DNA from: Porphyromonadaceae bacterium UBA7332
Lineage (GTDB): Bacteria > Bacteroidota > Bacteroidia > Bacteroidales > UBA7332
Length of the DNA: 56,936 nucleotides
Assembly (NCBI GenBank): GCA_002471225.1
Contig: DKPO01000032.1
Span: 1-56,936 of the forward strand
Reading direction: 5' to 3'
In this document: positions 1 to 8,737 of the stretch, piece by piece
Layout of the letters: every line of letters starts with the position of its first letter
Position numbering within the stretch: position 1 is the first letter of the stretch
The notes under the pieces: generated by a model
Seen by the model: the letters and a program-made list of their open reading frames with translations, nothing else
Database searches by the model: none
Told to the model about the DNA's origin: nothing
Position numbers and translations under genes: made by a program

Positions 1-46
1 AACTACCACACCAGATAGTAAACCTTTTATAGCAGTGTTTTCTGCT

Positions 47-129
47 TGGTATGTGCCAGACTCGAATCCGTCTCGTCATCCTTGACGAGATGACAGTCAG
101 GTATTCTAACCAATTGAACTACCACACCA
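47..129 (-). tRNA. tRNA-Asp(GTC)-like gene, atypical 3' half (copy 1)
   Basis: Read on the minus strand, the first 40 nt are a textbook tRNA-Asp 5' half: acceptor strand, TA at positions 8-9, D-arm GTTC/GAAT with GG in the loop, and an anticodon loop CTGTCAT with T33, anticodon GTC and A37. The 3' acceptor strand CATACC pairs with GGTGTG, a T-loop-like TTCGAGT is present and position 73 is A; CCA is not encoded. Between anticodon loop and T-arm there are about 18 nt instead of 10. They form an 8-bp palindrome (TCTCGTCA/TGACGAGA, loop AGGA) that replaces the normal 3' anticodon stem. The T-stem is also imperfect. It could be a degenerate tRNA-Asp, a tRNA-like RNA, or a tRNA with an inserted palindrome. 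Confidence 0.5.
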
Positions 130-162
130 GATAGTAAAATTTTTATAGCAGTGTTTTCTGCT

Positions 163-245
163 TGGTATGTGCCGGACTCGAATCCGTCTCGTCATCCTTG
201 ACGAGATGACAGGTAGGTATTCTAACCAACTGAATTATCACACCA
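163..245 (-). tRNA. tRNA-Asp(GTC)-like gene, atypical 3' half (copy 2)
   Basis: This is the promoter-proximal unit. It keeps the D-arm (AATT/GAAT), the CTGTCAT loop with GTC anticodon, the same inserted palindrome and the same 3' end as copy 1. The 5' anticodon stem reads CCTAC here and CCTGA in copy 1, and neither pairs canonically downstream, so that stem is not being conserved. In contrast, the D-stem change G to A (G-T to A-T) and the T-arm change U to C (G-U to G-C) preserve or improve pairing. Whether it is charged with Asp cannot be told from sequence. Confidence 0.5.
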
Positions 246-283
246 TTTGCTCTTTTGAGTTATTGTTTCTCTCAATTGCACTA

Positions 284-314
284 CAAAGGTAGTATAATAT
301 TTTGTGTATGCAAA
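284..314 (-). promoter_or_regulatory. Promoter of the tRNA-Asp-like array
   Basis: On the minus strand TTTG (311-314), exactly 19 nt, then TACCTTTG (284-291) match the Bacteroidota housekeeping promoter. Both elements and the spacing are identical to the tRNA-Cys promoter at 27682-27712. The first tRNA-like unit begins about 38 nt downstream, so the array is expected to be transcribed. Confidence 0.75.
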
Positions 315-335
315 TATTCAGGATAGATAAAAATA

Positions 336-364
336 AGGGCTAATCCTTTATTTTGATTAGCCCT
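336..364 (-). terminator. Rho-independent terminator of the clostripain-like gene
   Basis: A perfect 10-bp stem (AGGGCTAATC/GATTAGCCCT) with a 9-nt loop is followed on the minus strand by TTATTTTTATC. It sits about 40 bp past the stop codon at 404. Confidence 0.8.
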
Positions 365-403
365 CTGAATATAAGTTATTTATATTGTAGTTAAATTATG
401 TGT

Positions 404-1579
404 TTAAGGGTTAACTATCTGTTGATACCATTCAGTTGTTTCATATTGAACATTTTTTGCTGCATATAATGGATTGTCAAAAGGTACATATGTGGTAATG
501 CCACAAAAATGATCCGATGAAATCAGAATTTGATTTAATATATAAGGAGTATGAGCCTTATATTTGATTAACTTCTCAAACCATGCATTCAATTCATCAT
601 TCTTATCCGGTGCAATTGATTGTATGACCTGTCCAAGATCGAACATCATAATTAATCGGCTCCGATCAAAGTGCTGGAGTCTTCCAGGTTGTAAGCTTGC
701 CAATATATTTAGTTTTCCCGAATATGTGTTTTTGCACCAGTTTGCAAAATCGGGCATAACCTCCAAATCGATTAAAGCTACTGTCGCAGTTCTTTCAGCT
801 CCTGTTTTGTTGTTATAATAATCGTAGTAAGCTTTGCATATATTTTCAAGATCAAGATTCTGAGCAAGCATAATCGGTACGATTTCGCTGTAAGGAAATC
901 CTGTAGCCATTGTCTCAGCTGCAGAAGCAATCATATATTTTGCTTTGTTTCTTAACGAATAGGCTACTTCAATCTGGTTCATATAACAAGCATCAAACAG
1001 GATGAAATGGAATAAATGGTCAGGTATAGCTTGTTTGATTTCATCTAAATCCATCCATCCGTCAGAAGAACCGCCGTAAGAGTATTGCTCAGCAGATGAT
1101 CGGGGCTTATCGTTATTCAGAACAACTCTTGTAGCCTGAGTTTTAGGATCCCATCCTGATCCATGTCCCCACAGTACTAATCCATATTCTGATGATGGAG
1201 CATAGGTTTGCATGTCGCCGATAACCTGATTCAGAGATTCTATAGTAGCTGAATTGCGTTCATCATATTGCTTAAGCACTTTCTTTCCGCCCGGACTATA
1301 TTTATCTATTTTGTACAGTGTAGGCTTTGTGTTGTAATTGTCAAAATAGCAAAGGAGTGTTCCCCAGTTGTTGTTATTTTCGACAGCGCGAATCATATCG
1401 TTTAAATTATATTCGGCAAAAGGACTTAAAACGTTATCATCACCCGGAATATAAACAAGGATTGTTCTGTTAGATGTTTCTACAGGTTCGATTATATCTT
1501 CTTTAGAGCAAGAAGCAAGTAACGTGATAGAGCAAATGAAAATATAAAAAAGATATTTTTTCAAAGGAAGCTTTGTCAT
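404..1579 (-). CDS. Clostripain-related (C11 family) cysteine peptidase lipoprotein
   Basis: This 391-residue lipoprotein has a signal peptide ending in a lipobox (LASC, Cys24), so it should be anchored in the membrane facing the periplasm or cell surface. The catalytic dyad of clan CD peptidases is visible: His139 in LVLWGHGSGW and Cys198 in LFDACYM, preceded by hydrophobic strands as in clostripain and gingipain. Family members cleave after basic residues, often Arg. Substrate here is inferred only. It is a single-gene unit with its own terminator. Between it and the tRNA-like array lies only non-coding sequence. Three other peptidases (S9 at 11358, M3 at 14098, aspartic at 26025) are in the window, fitting a protein-degrading lifestyle. 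Confidence 0.85.
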   Translation of the reverse strand: MTKLPLKKYLFYIFICSITLLASCSKEDIIEPVETSNRTILVYIPGDDNVLSPFAEYNLNDMIRAVENNNNWGTLLCYFDNYNTKPTLYKIDKYSPGGKKVLKQYDERNSATIESLNQVIGDMQTYAPSSEYGLVLWGHGSGWDPKTQATRVVLNNDKPRSSAEQYSYGGSSDGWMDLDEIKQAIPDHLFHFILFDACYMNQIEVAYSLRNKAKYMIASAAETMATGFPYSEIVPIMLAQNLDLENICKAYYDYYNNKTGAERTATVALIDLEVMPDFANWCKNTYSGKLNILASLQPGRLQHFDRSRLIMMFDLGQVIQSIAPDKNDELNAWFEKLIKYKAHTPYILNQILISSDHFCGITTYVPFDNPLYAAKNVQYETTEWYQQIVNP

Positions 1580-1691
1580 GATAGTATAGTAATTACAATG
1601 TTTTTTTAATTAGAACATTTTATTCAGAAGAAATGTTGCCGTTCAATTTGTTTTTATTTAATAAATAAGACTATAACAGAAGAAATAAAAA

Positions 1692-1715
1692 AAGGACCTC
1701 CGAAAGAAGGTCCTT
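1692..1715 (-). terminator. Rho-independent terminator of fba
   Basis: An 8-bp stem AAGGACCT/AGGTCCTT is followed on the minus strand by a run of seven T. It lies 22 bp past the fba stop codon. Confidence 0.85.
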
Positions 1716-1736
1716 AATTGTTTATCAATAAACGAA

Positions 1737-2729
1737 TTAGATTCTGTTAGCAGATCCTAATACGTTGATGATTTTGTGCATGTAAAGTTCTTTCAACGCA
1801 TCACGAGCAGGACCTAAGTATTTACGTGGGTCAAACTCAGCTGGTTGAGTTGCGAATACTTCACGGATAGCAGCTGTCATAGCCAAACGACCGTCAGAGT
1901 CGATGTTGATTTTACAAACTGCAGAAGCTGCTGCGCGACGTAACTCATCTTCAGGAATACCGATAGCATCTTTCAATGCACCACCGTATTTGTTGATTAA
2001 AGCTACTTTGTCTTGAGGTACAGAAGAAGCACCGTGAAGAACGATTGGGAAACCTGGAGTTAATTTTTCAATTTCTTCCAAGATGTCAAAACGTAATGAC
2101 GGTGGTACAAGGATACCTTCAGCGTTACGAGTACATTGTTCTGGTTTGAATTTGTTCGCACCGTGAGAAGTACCGATAGAAATAGCTAATGAGTCAACAC
2201 CTGTTTTTTGAAGGAAGTCTTGAACTTCTTCAGGACGAGTGTAAGTGTGGTGTTCTGCAACAACGTCATCTTCAACACCAGCTAATACTCCTAGTTCACC
2301 CTCAACAGTTACATCATATTTGTGAGCGTATTCAACTACTTTCGCAGTCAATTCTACGTTTTTCTCATATGAGTGGTGAGATCCGTCGATCATAACTGAA
2401 GAGAATCCCATGTCGATACATGATTTACACAATTCGAAAGTATCACCGTGGTCAAGGTGAAGAGCGATAGGCACTGCTGTTCCTAATTCTTTAGCATACT
2501 CAACAGCTCCTTGTGCCAAGTAGCGAAGAAGAGTTTGATTTGCATATTTACGAGCGCCGCTAGACACTTGAAGAATAACCGGAGATTTAGTTTCTGCAGC
2601 TGCAGAAACGATCGCTTGCATTTGCTCTAAGTTGTTGAAGTTAAATGCAGGAATCGCATAACCACCTTCGATAGCTTTGTTGAAAAGCTCCTTGGTATTA
2701 ACCAAGCCTAATTCTTTGTAGCTTACCAT
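1737..2729 (-). CDS. fba: Class II fructose-bisphosphate aldolase
   Basis: This enzyme cleaves fructose-1,6-bisphosphate to DHAP and glyceraldehyde-3-phosphate, and the reverse, in glycolysis and gluconeogenesis. It is Zn-dependent and cytosolic. The 330-residue product has the class II landmarks: HLDHGD (about residues 91-96, with catalytic Asp93 and a Zn-binding His), the SHHS segment near 118, EGELG near 143, SIGTSHG near 184 (His189) and VLHGASS (His232). The open frame extends 36 nt further upstream, but the TATATTTG promoter element at 2763-2770 overlaps that extension. Translation therefore starts at MVSYKELG (2729). It is monocistronic with its own promoter and terminator. Confidence 0.95.
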   Translation of the reverse strand: MVSYKELGLVNTKELFNKAIEGGYAIPAFNFNNLEQMQAIVSAAAETKSPVILQVSSGARKYANQTLLRYLAQGAVEYAKELGTAVPIALHLDHGDTFELCKSCIDMGFSSVMIDGSHHSYEKNVELTAKVVEYAHKYDVTVEGELGVLAGVEDDVVAEHHTYTRPEEVQDFLQKTGVDSLAISIGTSHGANKFKPEQCTRNAEGILVPPSLRFDILEEIEKLTPGFPIVLHGASSVPQDKVALINKYGGALKDAIGIPEDELRRAAASAVCKINIDSDGRLAMTAAIREVFATQPAEFDPRKYLGPARDALKELYMHKIINVLGSANRI

Positions 2730-2762
2730 AACAATAAATCTATAAATAGTTAAAAAGTCGCG

Positions 2763-2770
2763 CAAATATA
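2763..2770 (-). promoter_or_regulatory. fba promoter -7 element
   Basis: TATATTTG on the minus strand matches TAnnTTTG. It predicts a leader of about 28 nt and settles the fba start at 2729. No clear -33 TTTG is seen. Confidence 0.55.
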
Positions 2771-2831
2771 GTCATTAGAAAAATCACTCTAAAGAAATAT
2801 GAGTCTTTTTATTCGCGTTATAACAAAAAAT

Positions 2832-2885
2832 AAGGGTTAATCTTTTAAACACTTTCTAAAAGATAGGTTTAAACGATTAACCCTT
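2832..2885 (-). terminator. Terminator of the EEP-family gene
   Basis: An 11-bp stem AAGGGTTAATC/GATTAACCCTT encloses a 32-nt loop that can itself pair partly. It is followed on the minus strand by ATTTTTTG. It lies 26 bp past the stop codon. Confidence 0.7.
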
Positions 2886-2910
2886 ACGGTATGATATGAA
2901 ACTAAATTGT

Positions 2911-3936
2911 TTATTGAATTTCTTTTACAAGGTATATTAATGTAGGGAAGTGGTCGCTATAACCATTCGTCCAAACACCACCTGCATGCGTACGTTTCGG
3001 ATAACCTTTATAAGTTCCTTCCTGTGTTTTCAGAAAATCTTTATTGAACACTTCAGCTTTCCAGAATTTCAAACTAGAGCGGTCTTTACCTAACAGGTTA
3101 TATGAAATAATAATCTGATCGAATAAATTCCATTGTCCTTTATAAGCTAATGTACCGATACCTTTATCAAATATGCTCCAGAAAGGATTGAATAACCCAC
3201 CCGGTTTTACATCTTTCTCGTATTTCTTAGCTTGAAGCACATCTTTTACACTGTAATTATTCGGATCATCATTAAGGTCACCCATAATTACAATTTTGCT
3301 CTCTGGTGTAACTTGCTGGATTGAGTCGATAATATCTTTAGTTAATTGAGCAGCATTAGCACGTTTAGGTCTTGAACGCTCTTCTCCACCGCGACGAGAT
3401 GGCCAGTGATTTACAATAATATTGAATAATTCTCCATCAATACGACCGCGAACCACCAATTGATCACGTGTACGGAATCTTGGTTCTTCTTTATCTACTA
3501 ATGTTCTGGATTGATGTCCTTCATATTTAAATAACTTCGGATTATAAAGTAAGGCAACATCAACACCTCTGTAGTCAGGTCCATCTTCGTGTACAACCTG
3601 CAGGTTGCGTTTGGCTAGTTCTCCTGTTTTTACTAAATCTTCAAGAACTGCGCGATTTTCAACCTCAGCCAATCCGATTACAGCAGGACCTATAGGGCTT
3701 TTGTCCATCCCAAGCTGACTGATGGCATAAGCCATGTTTTTAAGCTTGCTCTGGTACTTCATCGTATTCCACTTATTCGGACCATTCGGTGTATACTCCT
3801 TATCGTTATCTCCGGGAATTGTATCGAATAAGTTTTCGATGTTATAAAAAGCAATCCCGTAAACTGCAAATTTCTTTTGAGCCGAAGTTGAGACTACAGC
3901 TAAAAAGAGTGCAACGCATAAAAATAAATTTCTCAT
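2911..3936 (-). CDS. Secreted endonuclease/exonuclease/phosphatase (EEP) family protein
   Basis: The 341-residue product has a signal peptide (residues 1-19, ending STSAQ), so it acts outside the cytoplasm. EEP (DNase I-like) fold motifs appear in order: FYNIENLFD with metal-binding Glu34, GLAEVEN, VNHWPSRRGG, IMGDLNDDP and the terminal YSDHFP carrying the Asp-His pair. The family hydrolyses phosphodiester or phosphate-ester bonds using Mg2+. DNA/RNA cleavage is the best guess because it is divergently transcribed from a TonB receptor operon that ends beside endonuclease I. The longer open frame starts 66 nt upstream, but a promoter element (3976-3983) lies inside it and only the start at 3936 gives a signal peptide directly. 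A lipid or sugar-phosphate phosphatase role cannot be excluded. Confidence 0.85.
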   Translation of the reverse strand: MRNLFLCVALFLAVVSTSAQKKFAVYGIAFYNIENLFDTIPGDNDKEYTPNGPNKWNTMKYQSKLKNMAYAISQLGMDKSPIGPAVIGLAEVENRAVLEDLVKTGELAKRNLQVVHEDGPDYRGVDVALLYNPKLFKYEGHQSRTLVDKEEPRFRTRDQLVVRGRIDGELFNIIVNHWPSRRGGEERSRPKRANAAQLTKDIIDSIQQVTPESKIVIMGDLNDDPNNYSVKDVLQAKKYEKDVKPGGLFNPFWSIFDKGIGTLAYKGQWNLFDQIIISYNLLGKDRSSLKFWKAEVFNKDFLKTQEGTYKGYPKRTHAGGVWTNGYSDHFPTLIYLVKEIQ

Positions 3937-3975
3937 ATTCTTCCTGTATTTTATAATTAAGGGGATAAAATCGAA

Positions 3976-4003
3976 CAAATTTATCGGAAAAAAACGATAC
4001 AAA
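3976..4003 (-). promoter_or_regulatory. Promoter of the EEP-family gene
   Basis: On the minus strand TAAATTTG (3976-3983) lies 16 nt from an upstream TTTG (4000-4003). Spacing is a little short. It predicts a leader of about 33 nt and supports the start at 3936. Confidence 0.55.
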
Positions 4004-4051
4004 ATGTTTCTGTATTGTTTTTTAAGATAGAACGTTGTTTTTATGGTAAAG

Positions 4052-4085
4052 TTTGTATAGTCAAATAGATTTTCTATTATGTTTG
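4052..4085 (+). promoter_or_regulatory. Promoter of the TonB receptor/lipoprotein operon
   Basis: TTTG (4052-4055) and TATGTTTG (4078-4085) are separated by 22 nt. The -7 element covers the first ATG of the long open frame, so translation must start downstream, at 4139. The divergent EEP promoter is only about 50 bp away, which would permit shared regulation. Confidence 0.6.
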
Positions 4086-4138
4086 CAGATTGTTATAGTT
4101 ATAAACTTGAAATAAAAAACCAATTTAAAAGATTAATT

Positions 4139-6838
4139 ATGAAACTAAAATTGTGGGTACTGTTTTTATCCCTAATTAGTATCTCGGCTTATGCTCAGGA
4201 CGCTTCTTTAAAAGGAGTCATAATTGATGCTGAAACCGGTGAGCCTATCCAGGGGGTTACTGTATTGCTTAAAGAAAATAAGCAAACGACAGTTACAAGC
4301 AAAGATGGGATTTTTCGTTTTGCAAATTTAAATGAAGGATTGGATATCCTTAGTGTAGAATCTCCATCTATTTTCCCGGTGGAAAGAAATGTAACCTTAA
4401 AAGGTGGGAAAAACAACATGGGCGATATTAAAGTTCGCAATCGTGGAAATGTTGGTATTGATGAAAGCGCAGTTTTCGTTTTTTCAGAAAACCAGATTGA
4501 TGACGATGAAAACATGTCTCAAAACATTTCAACATTAATGGGTGGATCGGACGATGTTTATATTAAAACATCCAGTTTTAATTTTAGTCCGATGCGTTTT
4601 AATCTTCGTGGGTATAATCCTGAATACTCACAGACTTACATTAACGGTGTTAATTTCAATGATGGCGAAAGAGGTCGTTTCAATTATTCAAGTTTAGGTG
4701 GAATGAACTCGCTATTCAAACAAAAGGACGTAGTTAATTATTCAAATGTTTCTTCATTCGGATTCGGAGCAGTGGGCGGATCGACTAATATTTTAGCGAA
4801 AGCAGCTTCTCAGGCTGAAGGCGGAAGTGTCCAGTTAGCAGCAACTAACCGTGCATATGTATTAAGAGGTATGGCCTCTTATTCTACAGGTTTGATGCCA
4901 AATGGCTGGGCCTTTACAGGAGGATTGATCTATAGATGGTCTAAAGAAGGTGCTTTTGATGGTACATTCTACAACTCATGGGGCTATTACTTAGGTGCCG
5001 AAAAAGTATTTAATGATCAGCACAGTTTATCAATCGTTACATACGGAGCACCGACACAAAGAGGTCAACAGGGTGCAGTAACGCAAGAGGTTTATGATCT
5101 TGCAGGTAGCATCTATTACAATCCTTATTGGGGTTATCAAAACGGTAAAAAAAGAAATTCCCGTGTAGTTGATTCTTATGATCCGACAGTGATCGTAAGT
5201 CACGACTGGAAAATAGATAATGAGAGCTTGTTAAGAACGGGAGTTGGATTTCATTATAGTAACTACAGCTCTACTGCGTTAGCTTTCTATAATGCACCGG
5301 ATCCACGTCCTGATTATTATAGAAATTTACCAAGCTACCAAACGACAAAAGAGATGCAGGATTACGTAGCTGAATTATGGAGAAATAACAAAAATATCAG
5401 TCAGGTGGACTGGGATGCTCTATATCAGGCAAACTACCGTAACAATCTTGAGAATCCAAATGGAATTGCTAAATATGCCGTAGAAGAGAGACATAACAAT
5501 TTAATGGAAGTTTCTTTCAACTCTACATATAATACAATGCTGACTAAGAAGTTGAAATTTACTTCCGGTATTAATGCTCAATTCTCTCGCGGGATGCACT
5601 ATAAAACAATGAATGATCTGTTGGGTGCAAATCAATGGATTGACATTGACCAGTTTGCTGAGCGTGATTTTCCGAATAATCCTGATATTATTCAAAATAA
5701 CCTGAATGATCCTAACCGGGTGATTAAAGAAGGCGATAAATTCGGTTATAATTATAATATTAATGTATTCCGTTTAGGAGCATTTTTACAGAATGAATGG
5801 AATCTTCGTCATTTTGATGTTTACTATGCAGCACGCTTAAACTATACTTCATTTAATCGTGACGGGCATATGAAAAATGGTCGTGCACCACTTAACTCAT
5901 ATGGAAAAAGTAAAACATACTGGTTTGTTGATCCTTCTGTAAAAGCAGGAGCAACCTGGAAAATAGACGGTCGTAACTGGGTTACAGCAAATATTCTTGC
6001 CGAATACAGAGCACCGATAGCAAATAATTCTTACGTATCTCCAAGAATTAAATCCACTATTGTTCCTAATCTGGATCAGGAGAAAGTATTGTCTTATGAT
6101 TTGAGTTATAACTTCTCTTATGCATTTCTGAAAGGACGTGTAAGTGGATTCCAGACAAGAGTGTGGGATGCGACAGAGATTAATGGTTATTACCACGAGG
6201 ATTATCAGACGTTCATTAATCACATGATGACAGGTTTGGATAAACTTTATCAAGGAGTGGAGTTGGGATTAACTGCGAAGTTGAATACAAACTTCTCTCT
6301 TACATTAGCCGGTACATTAGCTGAATATAAATATACGAATAATGCAACAGGAATTGTAAGTCCTGAGAATGGTTCTTTTGAAGACGTAGCTGAAGTTGTA
6401 ATGACTAAAAACTTACATCAACCTACAGGTCCTCAAACAATCGGAACTATTAAACTGGACTATTACCATCCAAAAATGTGGTTTGCTGACATTGCGTTAA
6501 CTTATTATGGACGTAACTATTTAGATTTTTCTCCAAGTGCATATGTGAAAACATTGTATGATTCATATACACCGGAACAAAAGTCAATATTAGGATCACA
6601 AACATTATTGAAAGATGGCTTCATGCTTGATGCTTCTGTAGGTAAACTTATTTATTTGCCGGGTAAACGTTCTTTGAGTATTAATCTAAGTATGAGTAAT
6701 ATAACAAATAACAGAAAGCTTGTAACTGGTGGTTATCAACAGGGACGTATAGATTTGGAGAATCCTACAAAATTCCCAAATAAACTTTATTATGCTCAGG
6801 GAATCAACTTCTTCCTGAACATGGGATTCAGATTTTAA
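4139..6838 (+). CDS. TonB-dependent outer-membrane receptor with carboxypeptidase-like N-terminal domain
   Basis: This 899-residue receptor should import a ligand across the outer membrane using TonB energy. After a signal peptide (1-19, ending SAYAQ) comes a carboxypeptidase-D-regulatory-like beta domain (about 20-100: LKGVIIDAETGEPIQGVTVLL), then a plug and a 22-strand barrel ending in aromatic FRF as outer-membrane proteins do. No SusD partner follows. Instead two lipoproteins and endonuclease I lie downstream, and a secreted EEP protein is divergent. The ligand is therefore inferred to be nucleic-acid-derived (oligonucleotides, nucleotides or phosphate), not glycan. The start at 4139 is chosen because the earlier ATG lies in the promoter and lacks a direct signal peptide. 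Confidence 0.85.
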   Translation: MKLKLWVLFLSLISISAYAQDASLKGVIIDAETGEPIQGVTVLLKENKQTTVTSKDGIFRFANLNEGLDILSVESPSIFPVERNVTLKGGKNNMGDIKVRNRGNVGIDESAVFVFSENQIDDDENMSQNISTLMGGSDDVYIKTSSFNFSPMRFNLRGYNPEYSQTYINGVNFNDGERGRFNYSSLGGMNSLFKQKDVVNYSNVSSFGFGAVGGSTNILAKAASQAEGGSVQLAATNRAYVLRGMASYSTGLMPNGWAFTGGLIYRWSKEGAFDGTFYNSWGYYLGAEKVFNDQHSLSIVTYGAPTQRGQQGAVTQEVYDLAGSIYYNPYWGYQNGKKRNSRVVDSYDPTVIVSHDWKIDNESLLRTGVGFHYSNYSSTALAFYNAPDPRPDYYRNLPSYQTTKEMQDYVAELWRNNKNISQVDWDALYQANYRNNLENPNGIAKYAVEERHNNLMEVSFNSTYNTMLTKKLKFTSGINAQFSRGMHYKTMNDLLGANQWIDIDQFAERDFPNNPDIIQNNLNDPNRVIKEGDKFGYNYNINVFRLGAFLQNEWNLRHFDVYYAARLNYTSFNRDGHMKNGRAPLNSYGKSKTYWFVDPSVKAGATWKIDGRNWVTANILAEYRAPIANNSYVSPRIKSTIVPNLDQEKVLSYDLSYNFSYAFLKGRVSGFQTRVWDATEINGYYHEDYQTFINHMMTGLDKLYQGVELGLTAKLNTNFSLTLAGTLAEYKYTNNATGIVSPENGSFEDVAEVVMTKNLHQPTGPQTIGTIKLDYYHPKMWFADIALTYYGRNYLDFSPSAYVKTLYDSYTPEQKSILGSQTLLKDGFMLDASVGKLIYLPGKRSLSINLSMSNITNNRKLVTGGYQQGRIDLENPTKFPNKLYYAQGINFFLNMGFRF

Positions 6839-6870
6839 GTCTCAAAGTATTAAGTAATTATTTTACGGAA

Positions 6871-8706
6871 ATGAAACAAATGCATAATATATTAAGTGGT
6901 ATTTTGGCATCAGCTCTGATTTTTGTCGGATGTACAAAAGATTATGATGCACCACTACCAAATAATGAAGAGTTGCCGGAGGCGACTTATACGATATCTC
7001 AACTGAAGAAATCGTTCTTAGGAAATCCCGATTATTTAATCAGTGATAATGCTGATAATGATGACTACAAAGGTGTTTTTTCAGTATATAATATGAATCC
7101 GTCTCAGGAAGTAACAATTAATGGTATCGTTATATCAACTGATGCAGGAGGTAATACGTACAAGAAATTAGTTATCAGAGATCCAGAGGATGGCTCATGT
7201 ATTGATTTGTCAGTAGATGTGTCAGGTATTTCGGCTTATTATCCGGTAGGTCAGGCTGTTCAGGTTACATGTAATACTGTTCAGATTGGTTTATATGCAG
7301 ATATGCCGGTTATCGGAACGACCTATTATAATACGAATCGTTTGAGATACGAACCGGGACGTATGCCATGGCCGGTAGGTCAAAGCATAATAAAAGCTTA
7401 TGGAATGCCGGATGTCGCTAAAGCGCAACCGATAGTAAAAACTATCCCGGAAATTATTAAAGGTGCACCGGATATTTATAGCCAATTGGTAGAAATTGAT
7501 TATGTTGAATTTGGATATTTCGTGAATGGAAGCTCGGTAAGTTTATTCCCGACAAATACATTTATTTCAATGAATGATCCAAAAGCCGATCCTAATATTA
7601 CATTCTCAGAAGAAAATAGCTCGAACGTACCTGTTTCGAGAGGTATTCGCGATAATAAAGGTAATATTATCCCTGTGACAACATCGTCTTATGCGAAATT
7701 TGCATCACAAAAACTGCCAAAAGGTGCATTTAATTTAAAAGCAATAGTTGCATGGTATAAAGATAAGGATGAAAAAGATGGTAATTTCCAAATGTCTGTT
7801 CAGCAGTTTAGCGATATCGTTAAAGTGAGCGATACATTTGAAGGCTCTACCGGAGGAGAAACTACAGGACAAGGAACTAAAGAAGATCCATACACTGTAG
7901 CTGATGCAATTATCAGTCAGGGTAAAAGTGCGGTTTGGATAGAAGGATATATTATCGGATCGGTTAATACAACAGCTAATCCGTTTGAAAATCAATATGC
8001 AGCCCCTTTTGTAACTAATTCAAATCTAATTTTAGCAGCATCTGCAACCGAAAAAGATGAATCAAAAATGTTAATGGTTCAATTACCTGTAGGGGCTATT
8101 CGCGATGCATTGAATCTGGTAACAAATGAGTCAAATCTTGGTAAGCAAGTTAAGCTTCAGGGTAATCTTGAAACCTATTTCTCAAAACCAGGATTAAAAA
8201 CTCCTACAGACTATGTTTTGGCAGGCGTTCAACCTCCGGTAGAGCAAACTATTTTTGAAGAATCGTTTGCAACGAGTCAGGGTGCATTCACTACGAGTAG
8301 TGTAAGCGGAGATCAGGTTTGGAATTTTGATGCTAAAGGCTACATGAAGATGTCAGGGTATGCCAATAATATGGCAAATGCAAATGAAGATTGGTTGATT
8401 TCACCTGCTATGGATTTAACAGGGATTTCTGCAGCAACCATTTCATTTAGTCAAGCTATTAATTTCGCTAAAACAGATTTACAAGCAAATCATACCTTAT
8501 GGTTTACCTCAGACAACGGAACTACCTGGACGCAGATGACTATTCCGACATATCCCGCAGGTAATAACTGGACATTTGTAAATTCCGGAAAAATAGCTAT
8601 TCCTGCAGAATTCCTGAATAAAAAGAATGTGAAGTTTGGATTCAAGTATATCAGTACTGATCAGGAAGCTTCTACATGGGAAATAAACAATGTAGTTATA
8701 AAATAG
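6871..8706 (+). CDS. Surface lipoprotein: DUF5689-like, DUF6359-like and choice-of-anchor-J-like domains
   Basis: This 611-residue lipoprotein (lipobox IFVGC, Cys21) starts 32 nt after the TonB receptor and is surely co-transcribed. Three modules are visible. Residues about 40-310 are DUF5689-like (ISQLKKSF, then INGIVISTDAGGN, OB-fold-like strands). Residues about 330-450 are DUF6359-like (GTKEDPYTVADAI, then WIEGYIIGSVN and PGLKTPTDYVL). Residues about 465-611 resemble choice-of-anchor-J beta-sandwich domains (EESFATSQGAF, then NEDWLISPAMDL and a terminal STWEINNVVI). In Bacteroidota such proteins sit beside nucleases and receptors. A role as surface binding protein, equivalent to SusD/SusE for a nucleic-acid ligand, is inference. 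No catalytic motif is seen. Confidence 0.7.
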   Translation: MKQMHNILSGILASALIFVGCTKDYDAPLPNNEELPEATYTISQLKKSFLGNPDYLISDNADNDDYKGVFSVYNMNPSQEVTINGIVISTDAGGNTYKKLVIRDPEDGSCIDLSVDVSGISAYYPVGQAVQVTCNTVQIGLYADMPVIGTTYYNTNRLRYEPGRMPWPVGQSIIKAYGMPDVAKAQPIVKTIPEIIKGAPDIYSQLVEIDYVEFGYFVNGSSVSLFPTNTFISMNDPKADPNITFSEENSSNVPVSRGIRDNKGNIIPVTTSSYAKFASQKLPKGAFNLKAIVAWYKDKDEKDGNFQMSVQQFSDIVKVSDTFEGSTGGETTGQGTKEDPYTVADAIISQGKSAVWIEGYIIGSVNTTANPFENQYAAPFVTNSNLILAASATEKDESKMLMVQLPVGAIRDALNLVTNESNLGKQVKLQGNLETYFSKPGLKTPTDYVLAGVQPPVEQTIFEESFATSQGAFTTSSVSGDQVWNFDAKGYMKMSGYANNMANANEDWLISPAMDLTGISAATISFSQAINFAKTDLQANHTLWFTSDNGTTWTQMTIPTYPAGNNWTFVNSGKIAIPAEFLNKKNVKFGFKYISTDQEASTWEINNVVIK

Positions 8707-8737
8707 GAGTATTCTTAGAACTATAAAAATAGAAGTA

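Larger units (their letters stand above)
1..245 (-). repeat. Tandem array of tRNA-Asp-like units, 116-bp period
   Basis: Two complete 83-nt units (47-129 and 163-245) and the 5' end of a third (1-13) lie head to tail on the minus strand, exactly 116 bp apart. Each unit is followed by a near-identical 33-nt spacer that can form a small hairpin (AGCAG/CTGCT). The array runs off the left edge of the window, so its copy number is unknown. The two complete units differ at only six positions. Confidence 0.85.

Noticed and set aside
1..245. The 116-bp tandem repeat as a CRISPR array
   Set aside because: Units are 83-nt tRNA-shaped sequences with near-identical 33-nt spacers, not short repeats with variable spacers. 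No cas genes are present.
4079..4138. N-terminal extension of the TonB receptor to the first ATG
   Set aside because: The ATG lies within a TAnnTTTG promoter element, and only the start at 4139 gives a proper signal peptide.
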